Positions 1 through 5,396 of a stretch of DNA of 6,511 bases are shown here, in pieces. Position 1 is the stretch's first letter. Each line of letters begins with the position of its first letter. The stretch comes from Clostridia bacterium (lineage in GTDB: Bacteria > Bacillota > Clostridia > Oscillospirales > Acutalibacteraceae): positions 1 through 6,511 of the forward strand of contig JAGBSU010000092.1 in assembly GCA_017631705.1 (NCBI GenBank), read 5' to 3'. Made by a program: the position numbers and the translations under genes. The notes below the pieces were generated by a model. It was not told the origin of the DNA and did no database searches. It was given only the letters and a program-made list of their open reading frames with translations.

Positions 1-420
1 GGGCGGCGTATCGCAAAGCACTTCGATTTTGTAAAAATCTTCGCCAATTTCACGCGCAGAAAACAACGGTTTCCCGACTTTTTCAGCACCGTTGACACCG
101 TACTGCTTTTCACGGCCATTTACCACCGCCGGTATATCATTTTCCAAAAACGCCAACGCCTGTTTGCGAGAAAGCGGTTGTATGTATAGTACACAATCTT
201 TATGAAACACCACCGCACCGTCTAAGCACAAAAACACCAACCGATGTGCCAGCGGCAAAAACAATGCTTTCAGCTGTGCATACGGGCGACCACTGGCAAG
301 AACAACCGTAATACCTTTATCGGTCAATTGTCGCAGCGTGTCTAAAACAGACGACGAAACTTTGGTTTCATTTCTTGGCAGTAGCGTACCGTCAACATCA
401 CAAAATACCAGTCGCAGCAT
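1..420 (-). CDS. Cof-type HAD-superfamily phosphatase, 3' end cut by window
   Basis: Partial gene: the first 140 codons are present and the rest lies beyond the left window edge. The N-terminus carries HAD motif I as CDVDGTLL (residues 7-14; nucleophile Asp8, acid/base Asp10) and motif II as LASGRP (Ser43). This spacing fits the Cof/YidA-like subfamily, whose cap domain sits between motifs II and III; motif III and the metal-binding acidic motif IV would lie in the missing part. Such enzymes hydrolyse small phosphorylated metabolites (sugar phosphates, FMN, PLP) in the cytoplasm; the substrate cannot be told from this fragment. Where many relatives have an SNGA motif after motif II, this protein reads CLDGA (about residues 62-66). 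The ATG lies 6 nt after the mutS2 stop, with AAAGGA (430-435) overlapping the last mutS2 codons as the ribosome binding site, so it is probably co-transcribed with mutS2. Confidence 0.88.
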   Translation of the reverse strand, partial: MLRLVFCDVDGTLLPRNETKVSSSVLDTLRQLTDKGITVVLASGRPYAQLKALFLPLAHRLVFLCLDGAVVFHKDCVLYIQPLSRKQALAFLENDIPAVVNGREKQYGVNGAEKVGKPLFSAREIGEDFYKIEVLCDTPP

Positions 421-426
421 GCTTCA

Positions 427-2805
427 TTATCCTTTCATTTCAACGACTGTCACACCGGTTTCGCCCTCGCCGTAAAGACCCAAACGGAACGATTGCACCA
501 ATGAGCAAGTTTTTAAGTATTTATGCACCGCTGCGCGTAATGCGCCGGTACCTTTTCCGTGAATTATCGTCAACCGCGATAAACCGCAAAGACGAGCATT
601 GTCAATAAAACGGTCAACCTCCAAGCAAGCTTCCTCGGCGGTAAAACCACGAATATCCAGTTCTGTGCGAGCATCTCGTGTTGAACGCGACAACTCCGAA
701 TGTGACGAATTCACTTTCGGTTTGCGTGCTTTGGGTTGCTTTTCAGCAAGGCGTAGTTGTTGTTGTGCAACACGTGTGCGAACAGCTCCGGCTTGCACCT
801 CTACCATGCCGGAAGCGTCGGCTAAGGATAGCACCACCGCCGGCACCGGAATATCCGGCAACAGCACACTATCCCCGACCGCTAACGGACGCGGTAACAC
901 ATAATCGTCCGACTGACGATTGACTACCGGATCGATTTCTTCTTCCATAGCGTTCAAGCGACGACGCAACTGCGACCGTGCGTCGGCAGCCTTCCCTCGG
1001 AAATCGGGATTGTTTTTTTGCTTGCGTAACGCATCCAATTCTTCCAACAACTGTTCGGCATCCAGCCGTGCGCGTTCCACCAAGCGGCGGGCTTGTTCGC
1101 GAGCCGATTCCCACTCTTTTTCTTGTTTTTCTTGTAAGGAATCCAACCGTTTTTGCATGGTTTCTTTGGCCTTCTGTGCAGCTATGGTAGCTTGCTTTGC
1201 TTCTGCCAACTGAGCTTCCAACGATTGCCGTTTTTCTTCTAAGCTGACCACCACATCTTCTAAACGGCGGTCTTCACCCGATACCAGCTCTCTGGCACGC
1301 TGTACGACCGATTGCGCCATGCCCAACCGCTGGGAAATAGCAAATGCGTTCGAACGCCCCGGCACACCTACCAATAAGCGATACGTCGGCCGCAACGATT
1401 CCACGTCAAACTCACAACTGCCGTTTTCCACACCCTCTGTGCGCAAAGCATACGCTTTGAGTTCCGCATAGTGCGTGGTAGCGGCTATGCGTGCACCTTT
1501 TTCGCGCAAGCATTCCAACAAAGCCGTTGCCAACGCCGCCCCTTCAATCGGGTCAGTGCCGGCACCCAGTTCGTCCAATAAAATCAAACTGTGCTCGTCA
1601 GCCTTTTCCATAATGCGAATCAAATTCGTCATATGTGCTGAAAATGTCGACAACGATTGTTCAATGGATTGCTCGTCACCAATATCCGAAAGTACCGTGC
1701 GGAATACCGAAACAGTACTACCCGATGCTACCGGCAACAACAACCCACACATCGCCATCAACGAGAGTAACCCGACCGTTTTGAGCGTTACGGTTTTACC
1801 GCCTGTGTTCGGGCCGGTAATCACCAGCGTATCAAACTCACCGCCGAGTTCCACGTCAATCGGCACCACTTTGTCGGCATCAATAAGCGGATGCCGTGCA
1901 TGACGTAAACATAAGTAACCGTTATCCGTTACCGTCGGCAATGTTGCTTTCATGGCATACGCCAATCGTGCTTTTGCAAAAATGACATTCAGTTCCACCA
2001 GAACGGTGTAATCGGCAATAATCGCATCGGCAAACGAACCGACTTCGGCAGAAAGCTCTTGCAAAACGCGTTCGATTTCCGCTACTTCCTGCGATTCTAA
2101 CACTTTTAATTCGTTGTTGGCTTCCACCACGCCCATCGGCTCCACAAACACCGTAGCACCGGAAGCAGACGTGTCGTGTACCAAACCGCTGATAGCCGCG
2201 CGATGTTCTGCTCGCACCGGCACGACAAAACGGCCGTTTCGCAACGTAACAATCGGTTCTTGTAACGCTTTTTGTGCCGTAGCCGAATGAATCAGTTTAT
2301 CCAACTGCTCCCTCACGCGGGAAGATGCCGCTTTCATCTTGCGGCGAATTTGTGCAAGTTCCGGTGAAGCATTATCGCTGATTTCTTCTTCCGAAAGTAT
2401 AATGCCGCCGATTTTATCTTCCAAATAGTGATTGGGCGACAGCAGACCAAAACGCTCGTCCAAGCACGTAGACATACCTTCACAATGACGGTGCCATTCC
2501 ACCACCGTGCGAATACCACGTAGCGTACCGGCAATACGCAACAATTCTGTCGGCGACAAAGAGGCCCCTGCGGCAGCACGGCGTAAAGCTCCCGATACGT
2601 TTTTCATAGCACCAAAACTCGGTGCACCGAATTTCGCCATCAAGCAAAAAGCCGCATCGGTTTCCGAAAGTAACGCCCGCACTTGTTCTATGTACGGTGA
2701 CGGAGACAGCTCACGTATTGCCGCCGCCGCATCCTCACAAGTGGTTTGCGCCGCCAACAATTCCAATACCTTATCCAGTTCCAATGCTCGGTAATGCTTG
2801 TTCAT
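427..2805 (-). CDS. mutS2: MutS2: MutS-like ATPase with C-terminal Smr domain
   Basis: A 792-residue protein, close to the usual MutS2 length (about 785). It lacks the mismatch-recognition domain of MutS1. In order: MutS core/clamp region (about 1-310), ATPase with Walker A GPNTGGKT (331-338), Walker B LILLDELGAGTDP (407-419) and TTHYAELK (443-450), a charged coiled-coil stretch (about 515-630), a KOW-like segment (about 640-687), and the Smr domain (about 716-792) with LDIRG and HGKGTGAL (749-756). Family knowledge: MutS2 suppresses recombination in some species, and in Bacillus subtilis binds collided ribosomes and promotes their splitting; the Smr domain can act as a nuclease. Which role dominates here is not decidable. 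The start ATG at 2805 is chosen over the in-frame ATG at 2838 because AAGGA sits 7 nt upstream, the MNKHYRALE N-terminus fits the family, and the longer version would read into the inserted element. The HAD gene follows after 6 nt. Confidence 0.97.
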   Translation of the reverse strand: MNKHYRALELDKVLELLAAQTTCEDAAAAIRELSPSPYIEQVRALLSETDAAFCLMAKFGAPSFGAMKNVSGALRRAAAGASLSPTELLRIAGTLRGIRTVVEWHRHCEGMSTCLDERFGLLSPNHYLEDKIGGIILSEEEISDNASPELAQIRRKMKAASSRVREQLDKLIHSATAQKALQEPIVTLRNGRFVVPVRAEHRAAISGLVHDTSASGATVFVEPMGVVEANNELKVLESQEVAEIERVLQELSAEVGSFADAIIADYTVLVELNVIFAKARLAYAMKATLPTVTDNGYLCLRHARHPLIDADKVVPIDVELGGEFDTLVITGPNTGGKTVTLKTVGLLSLMAMCGLLLPVASGSTVSVFRTVLSDIGDEQSIEQSLSTFSAHMTNLIRIMEKADEHSLILLDELGAGTDPIEGAALATALLECLREKGARIAATTHYAELKAYALRTEGVENGSCEFDVESLRPTYRLLVGVPGRSNAFAISQRLGMAQSVVQRARELVSGEDRRLEDVVVSLEEKRQSLEAQLAEAKQATIAAQKAKETMQKRLDSLQEKQEKEWESAREQARRLVERARLDAEQLLEELDALRKQKNNPDFRGKAADARSQLRRRLNAMEEEIDPVVNRQSDDYVLPRPLAVGDSVLLPDIPVPAVVLSLADASGMVEVQAGAVRTRVAQQQLRLAEKQPKARKPKVNSSHSELSRSTRDARTELDIRGFTAEEACLEVDRFIDNARLCGLSRLTIIHGKGTGALRAAVHKYLKTCSLVQSFRLGLYGEGETGVTVVEMKG

Positions 2806-2812
2806 ACTTTTT

Positions 2813-2817
2813 TCCTT
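2813..2817 (-). promoter_or_regulatory. Ribosome binding site of mutS2
   Basis: AAGGA on the minus strand, 7 nt before the ATG at 2805. It decides the mutS2 start. Its first A belongs to the TA dinucleotide bordering the inserted element, so the element stops exactly at the edge of the Shine-Dalgarno sequence. Confidence 0.8.
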
Positions 2818-2818
2818 A

Positions 2819-2836
2819 AGCAGATAAGCCGTATCC
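2819..2836. repeat. Terminal inverted repeat, mutS2-side end
   Basis: AGCAGATAAGCCGTATCC on the plus strand. Its reverse complement matches 3072-3089 at 17 of 18 positions (A versus C at one site). TA lies directly outside at 2817-2818. Confidence 0.8.
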
Positions 2837-2876
2837 AAACCCGATTTTTACAGGCGGATTTCTGCCTCTGCTGTGT

Positions 2877-2915
2877 TAAAATACTCGTAAATCCGAAAGG
2901 ATTTACTGCGTTTTA
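2877..2915. repeat. Stem-loop with GAAA loop inside the element
   Basis: A perfect 8-bp stem GTAAATCC (2887-2894) / GGATTTAC (2899-2906) closes a GAAA tetraloop when read on the plus strand (TTTC on the minus, transcribed-with-operon strand). Below an internal loop the stem continues with TAAAA (2877-2881) against TTTTA (2911-2915). It could fold in RNA or single-stranded DNA. It is not a clear intrinsic terminator: the stem is A/T rich and the following minus-strand bases GAGTATTTT are only partly T. Confidence 0.55.
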
Positions 2916-2920
2916 TGCCT

Positions 2921-2994
2921 TGCATAGCCAAAAATCCGCTTTGTGAAAATTCTTTGACTCAAAACGAGCCGAATTTCGCAGGATTTTTGGTGCA
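2921..2994. repeat. Long internal hairpin of the element
   Basis: CCAAAAATCC (2928-2937) and GGATTTTTGG (2981-2990) are perfect 10-bp inverted repeats. Outside them TGCA (2921-2924) can pair with TGCA (2991-2994). Inside, TGTGAAAATTC (2942-2952) pairs nearly fully with GAATTTCGCA (2971-2980). Together they make one long interrupted stem with a loop around 2953-2970. The number of pairable segments is well above what an unstructured spacer would show. Confidence 0.6.
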
Positions 2995-3071
2995 GAGAAG
3001 TCGGCAAGGCTGGCGCCTGACAACGCCGATCATCCGAAAAGCACCGAAATTCTGCCGTTTTCAGCGGCTTC

Positions 3072-3089
3072 GGATACGGCTTCTCTGCT
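3072..3089. repeat. Terminal inverted repeat, recO-side end
   Basis: GGATACGGCTTCTCTGCT on the plus strand, inverted copy of 2819-2836 with one mismatch, followed by TA (3090-3091). Part of it, CTTCTCTGC (3080-3088), is also a perfect complement of GCAGAGAAG at 2992-3000, so this end can pair either with the far terminus or with an internal site. Base 3089 is also the last base of the recO stop codon. Confidence 0.8.
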
Positions 3090-3823
3090 TATACTAAACT
3101 ATGATAAAACTCTAACGTTTGAAAACTGCGATTCAGTTGTGTTAACAAAAACCGTTCGACCACATTGCCAAATGCTTGTCCCTCGGCCTCCGGCAACGAA
3201 AACGCAAAGCACTTTTCAAACGGTGCATACACAATATGGCGAAAAGCCGCTAACCCATTGGGTGTTAAGGGTAAAACATCGCCGCCTTGAGAGCACCGAC
3301 TGCACAAGAGCACACCTTTTGACGGTGAAAAACCATCGACATCGACACAACCGCAACCGGCACAATATTCCACCGCCGGCATATACCCCGCACGGCACAA
3401 AAGGCGTAATTCTACCACAGCCTTAATCAACCAAAGCGGACGCGTTCCTTCCGATAAATAATGTAAACCGTTAAGTAGCAACCGCAACTCGGTTTCCGCT
3501 TCTTCTTCGCGGGGAGCGAGCACACCGGCCAATTCACAAAAATATTGTGCCAGAGCCAATTTATCCAACTGACCCCGCACTTCAAAGAACACCTGCAACG
3601 GTTCTGCATCGTCGACTATGTATTTTTCCCGCCCTTTATATAACGAAAGACGGGAATAGCAAAGAAGCTGTGTTGCCGAACCGTTGCGGTTTTTAATATT
3701 GCGTGCACCTCTCACCGAGGCTTGTACTATGCCATTGCTGCGTGTAAGAGCCGTCACAAACCGGTCCGATTCACCGACAGCGTTATTTTCCCGAATGATG
3801 AGTGCGTCGGTTGTCAGTTTCAT
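3089..3823 (-). CDS. recO: DNA repair protein RecO
   Basis: A 244-residue protein of normal RecO length. RecO anneals single strands and, with RecR, loads RecA onto SSB-coated DNA in the RecFOR pathway. The N-terminus (LTTDALIIRENNAVGESDRFVTALT, about 2-26) is the OB-fold start typical of the family. After a helical region comes a zinc-binding motif with CAGC (Cys154, Cys157) and CSRC (Cys174, Cys177), present in many but not all RecO proteins. The ATG at 3823 is chosen because AGGAGG lies 6 nt upstream; the in-frame ATG at 3883 would add 20 residues lying within yqzL. The first 41 nt overlap the end of yqzL, indicating coupled translation. The C-terminus RSFQTLEFYHSLV looks complete, and the TAA stop is made from the TA flank plus the first base of the inserted element. 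Confidence 0.95.
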   Translation of the reverse strand: MKLTTDALIIRENNAVGESDRFVTALTRSNGIVQASVRGARNIKNRNGSATQLLCYSRLSLYKGREKYIVDDAEPLQVFFEVRGQLDKLALAQYFCELAGVLAPREEEAETELRLLLNGLHYLSEGTRPLWLIKAVVELRLLCRAGYMPAVEYCAGCGCVDVDGFSPSKGVLLCSRCSQGGDVLPLTPNGLAAFRHIVYAPFEKCFAFSLPEAEGQAFGNVVERFLLTQLNRSFQTLEFYHSLV

Positions 3824-3956
3824 TTGGCTCCTCCTGTATTGGTTTTTCGAGCAGTGCATTGCTACCCGTTTCGTATATATCAATACCGCAATAACGCAAA
3901 TAATCTTCTACTTTGCCGCTTTTTTGAAAAGCCGCCCACAATTTATCTTGTTTCAT
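3783..3956 (-). CDS. yqzL: YqzL-like small protein between era and recO
   Basis: A 57-codon gene in the gap between era and recO. The ATG at 3956 has a very strong ribosome binding site, GGAGGAG (3963-3969), 6 nt upstream. The protein begins MKQDKLWAAFQKSGKVEDYL and goes on RYCGIDIYETGSN, matching the YqzL pattern of an N-terminal W-x(2)-F-x(2)-[ST]-G-x(4)-YL core. Bacillus subtilis has its yqzL in the same place, between era and recO. The function of the family is, to my knowledge, not established. The conserved part covers about residues 5-28; the tail (30-57) is polar and partly encoded by the same DNA as the recO ribosome binding site and start, so it may be under little protein-level constraint. 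Stop TAA at 3783-3785, giving a 41-nt overlap with recO. Strong start signal, position and motif make a real gene likely despite its size. Confidence 0.87.
   Translation of the reverse strand: MKQDKLWAAFQKSGKVEDYLRYCGIDIYETGSNALLEKPIQEEPNETDNRRTHHSGK
3830..3835 (-). promoter_or_regulatory. Ribosome binding site of recO
   Basis: AGGAGG on the minus strand, 6 nt before the ATG at 3823. It lies inside the yqzL reading frame (codons for Gln-Glu-Glu) and settles the recO start. Confidence 0.85.
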
Positions 3957-3962
3957 ACGTAG

Positions 3963-3969
3963 CTCCTCC
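3963..3969 (-). promoter_or_regulatory. Ribosome binding site of yqzL
   Basis: GGAGGAG on the minus strand, 6 nt before the ATG at 3956. Among the best such sites in the window; it is the main evidence that the short reading frame downstream is translated. Confidence 0.85.
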
Positions 3970-3972
3970 GTT

Positions 3973-3994
3973 TCAAAGTATACTATTACTTTGA
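3973..3994 (-). promoter_or_regulatory. Small stem-loop in the era-yqzL leader
   Basis: TCAAAGTA (3973-3980) and TACTTTGA (3987-3994) are perfect 8-bp inverted repeats with a 6-nt loop, ending 3 nt before the yqzL ribosome binding site. The era-yqzL gap (3957-4035, 79 nt) is the largest in the operon apart from the inserted element. It has no T-run after the stem, so it is not an intrinsic terminator. It could be an RNA processing or translation-control element, or chance in A/T-rich DNA. A TATACT hexamer overlaps it but has no good -35 partner. Confidence 0.35.
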
Positions 3995-4035
3995 GCCGAA
4001 AAAGCCTCTTTCATGCAAAAAACAAATGGAATATT

Positions 4036-4935
4036 TTACAAACGATAGCCAAAACCATTGAGCAACCCTTGACGGTTTCGCCAATCTTCTTTTACTTTCA
4101 CCCAGCACTGCAAATTCACGTGCGTATCAAACACTTTTTCCATTTCCAACCGCGCGGCGGAAGAAATTTGTTTGAGCATCGTACCGCGTTTGCCGATAAC
4201 CATGCCTTTGTGAGTGTCACGTTCACAATAAATTTGCGCTTCGATATCCAACAATAACCCTTTTTCGGTTTCACGTTCATACAACTCTTCAATCACCACA
4301 GCGATTCCGTGTGGGATTTCTTCGCGCAGGTGAAGCAACATTTGCTCACGCAACAATTCTGCCGCCAACACCTTTTCCGGTTGGTCGCTCACGGCATCGT
4401 CGGGAAAAAAATGCGGACTTTCAAAAGCATACTTACCCAGTTCGTCCAACAAAATATCTGTTCCCTCACCGGTAAGAGCCGATACCGGCAACACGGCGGA
4501 AAAATCAAATTCCTGTTGCCACGCAGCAATGCAGGATAACAAGTTTTCTTTATGTTCTACCGTATCAATTTTGTTAATAGCCAATACAACCGGTAATTTT
4601 TGAGACCGAAACCGCTGTAACAGTTCTCGTTCGCTGTCACGCACCGTGTCCGTCGGTTCTACGACCAACACGCCAACATCCACACCGCTGACTGCCTCGC
4701 CAATCGTTTTTACCATAAAATCGCCCAACCGTGTGCGAGGGCGATGATTACCCGGTGTATCCACAAACACCAATTGCAACTCGTCGCGGGTTAAAACGCC
4801 CATAATACGGTTGCGGGTGGTTTGCGGCTTGTCCGATACAATTGCCACTTTTTGCCCGACCAAAGCATTAAGTAACGAGGATTTTCCCACGTTTGGCCGC
4901 CCGACAAGGGCAATGAAAGCCGAAGTAGTCGTCAA
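4036..4935 (-). CDS. era: GTPase Era, 16S rRNA/30S assembly factor
   Basis: A 299-residue protein when started at TTG 4935, matching the usual Era length (about 300). Era is a GTPase that binds the 3' end of 16S rRNA and helps mature the 30S subunit. GTPase motifs: G1 GRPNVGKS (12-19), switch I QTTRNR (38-43), G3 DTPG (59-62), G4 NKID (121-124), G5 SAL (152-154). The C-terminal KH domain has GMVIGKRG (244-251) and the typical ending with WVKVKEDW and the final GFGY. The TTG is preferred over the in-frame ATG at 5043, which would add 36 non-Era residues lying over dgkA. The TTG overlaps the dgkA stop as TTGA and has AAGGGA 8 nt upstream. The coupling and weak start codon suggest that Era translation depends on ribosomes finishing dgkA. 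No cytidine deaminase gene (cdd) separates dgkA from era, unlike in B. subtilis. Confidence 0.97.
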   Translation of the reverse strand: MTTTSAFIALVGRPNVGKSSLLNALVGQKVAIVSDKPQTTRNRIMGVLTRDELQLVFVDTPGNHRPRTRLGDFMVKTIGEAVSGVDVGVLVVEPTDTVRDSERELLQRFRSQKLPVVLAINKIDTVEHKENLLSCIAAWQQEFDFSAVLPVSALTGEGTDILLDELGKYAFESPHFFPDDAVSDQPEKVLAAELLREQMLLHLREEIPHGIAVVIEELYERETEKGLLLDIEAQIYCERDTHKGMVIGKRGTMLKQISSAARLEMEKVFDTHVNLQCWVKVKEDWRNRQGLLNGFGYRL

Positions 4936-5396
4936 GATAATCGTCCCTTCTTTACAACAAATAAAACCGACGGAATTGCCGAAAGCACCAACACAATCGG
5001 TTTCCAAAGCTGTTGTTGCCACGCGGCAAACAACGCTTTCCACGCTTCTATTTTTCCGAATAACAGTACCGCCACGGCGACTGCCGCTATTGCCGTCAAC
5101 AGCACCGCACCGGCGGCCATATCCTTAGCAGCCCCCACCAGCGGATGATGTTCCGACGAAACGCGGTCGCACAAACGCTCCAACGCCGTATTCACCGTCT
5201 CGGTACACAACACCAATCCGATGGTCAGTGCCAACACAGCCCATTCCGCACGCGACTGCAAAAACGCAGGTGCAAACGCGCAAACATAGACGGCGGCAAC
5301 GATATGAAAACGGAAATTCCGTTCGTCTCGCACACAGCGAGCTATCCCGCGGGCAGCATACACAAACCCCCGCAAAAAAGCATTCCGCTTACTCAT
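4932..5396 (-). CDS. dgkA: Undecaprenol/diacylglycerol kinase, DgkA family membrane protein
   Basis: A 154-residue integral membrane kinase. Gram-positive members phosphorylate undecaprenol to the lipid carrier for cell-wall synthesis; diacylglycerol is the substrate in proteobacteria. Seen in the sequence: an amphipathic N-terminus with ERNFRFH (25-31), the active-site stretch TETVNTALERLCD (65-77) and KDMAAGAVLL (91-100), which carry the conserved Glu, Asn and Lys-Asp residues. Hydrophobic segments lie at about 33-48, 52-68 and 95-113. A fourth segment follows (about 132-148) after an amphipathic Trp-rich linker; this makes the protein about 30 residues longer than the roughly 120-residue B. 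subtilis enzyme. The ATG overlaps the last codons of ybeY by 8 nt and has no strong ribosome binding site of its own, implying coupled translation. The stop TGA shares TTGA with the era start. Confidence 0.93.
   Translation of the reverse strand: MSKRNAFLRGFVYAARGIARCVRDERNFRFHIVAAVYVCAFAPAFLQSRAEWAVLALTIGLVLCTETVNTALERLCDRVSSEHHPLVGAAKDMAAGAVLLTAIAAVAVAVLLFGKIEAWKALFAAWQQQLWKPIVLVLSAIPSVLFVVKKGRLS
4944..4949 (-). promoter_or_regulatory. Ribosome binding site supporting the era TTG start
   Basis: AAGGGA on the minus strand, 8 nt before TTG 4935. It lies within the end of dgkA (Lys-Gly-Arg codons). It is moderate in strength, but together with homology it settles the non-ATG start of era. Confidence 0.6.

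Larger units (their letters stand above)
2819..3089. mobile_element. MITE-like 271-bp element with terminal inverted repeats and TA flanks
   Basis: Non-coding stretch between recO and mutS2. Its outermost 18 bp (2819-2836 and 3072-3089) are inverted copies differing at one position. TA stands immediately outside both ends (2817-2818 and 3090-3091), as expected for a TA target-site duplication of the kind made by IS630/Tc1-mariner transposases. Removing the element plus one TA yields a compact recO-mutS2 junction with the stop codon TAA overlapping the AAGGA ribosome binding site and 10 nt between stop and start. The interior holds several perfect inverted repeats (2887-2906; 2928-2937 with 2981-2990; 2992-3000 with 3080-3088) and no convincing gene. 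Being short and lacking a transposase, it would be non-autonomous. TIRs, TA flanks and hairpins are seen; mobility and family are inferred. Alternatively it could be a structured RNA or regulatory leader; these ideas are not exclusive. Confidence 0.72.

Noticed and set aside
1475..1903. A 142-residue plus-strand reading frame
   Set aside because: Antisense to the MutS2 ATPase region (Walker A and B). Ser/Pro/Asn-rich composition is typical of the complement of a coding frame; no start signal or homology recognised.
2806..2838. N-terminal extension of MutS2 from ATG 2838
   Set aside because: The 11 added residues are encoded by the end of the inserted element; a good ribosome binding site and a family-like N-terminus favour ATG 2805.
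2887..2906. Perfect hairpin in the element as an intrinsic terminator of recO
   Set aside because: The stem is A/T rich and is followed on the minus strand by GAGTATTTT, not a T-run; it is better explained as part of the element's internal structure.
2915..3097. A 60-residue plus-strand reading frame, and an overlapping 66-residue one (2746-2946), in the recO-mutS2 gap
   Set aside because: They run through the inverted repeats and hairpins of the element, have no convincing ribosome binding site or domain, and extend into neighbouring genes on the other strand. Similar frames may be annotated as hypothetical proteins wherever the repeat occurs.
3957..4035. Possible separate promoter for yqzL-recO (TATACT hexamer on the minus strand)
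   Set aside because: No acceptable -35 box 16-18 nt upstream, and the hexamer sits inside an inverted repeat; left as a stem-loop only.
4936..5043. N-terminal extension of Era from ATG 5043
   Set aside because: It lies in another frame of dgkA, lacks Era-like sequence and has a poorer context than TTG 4935.
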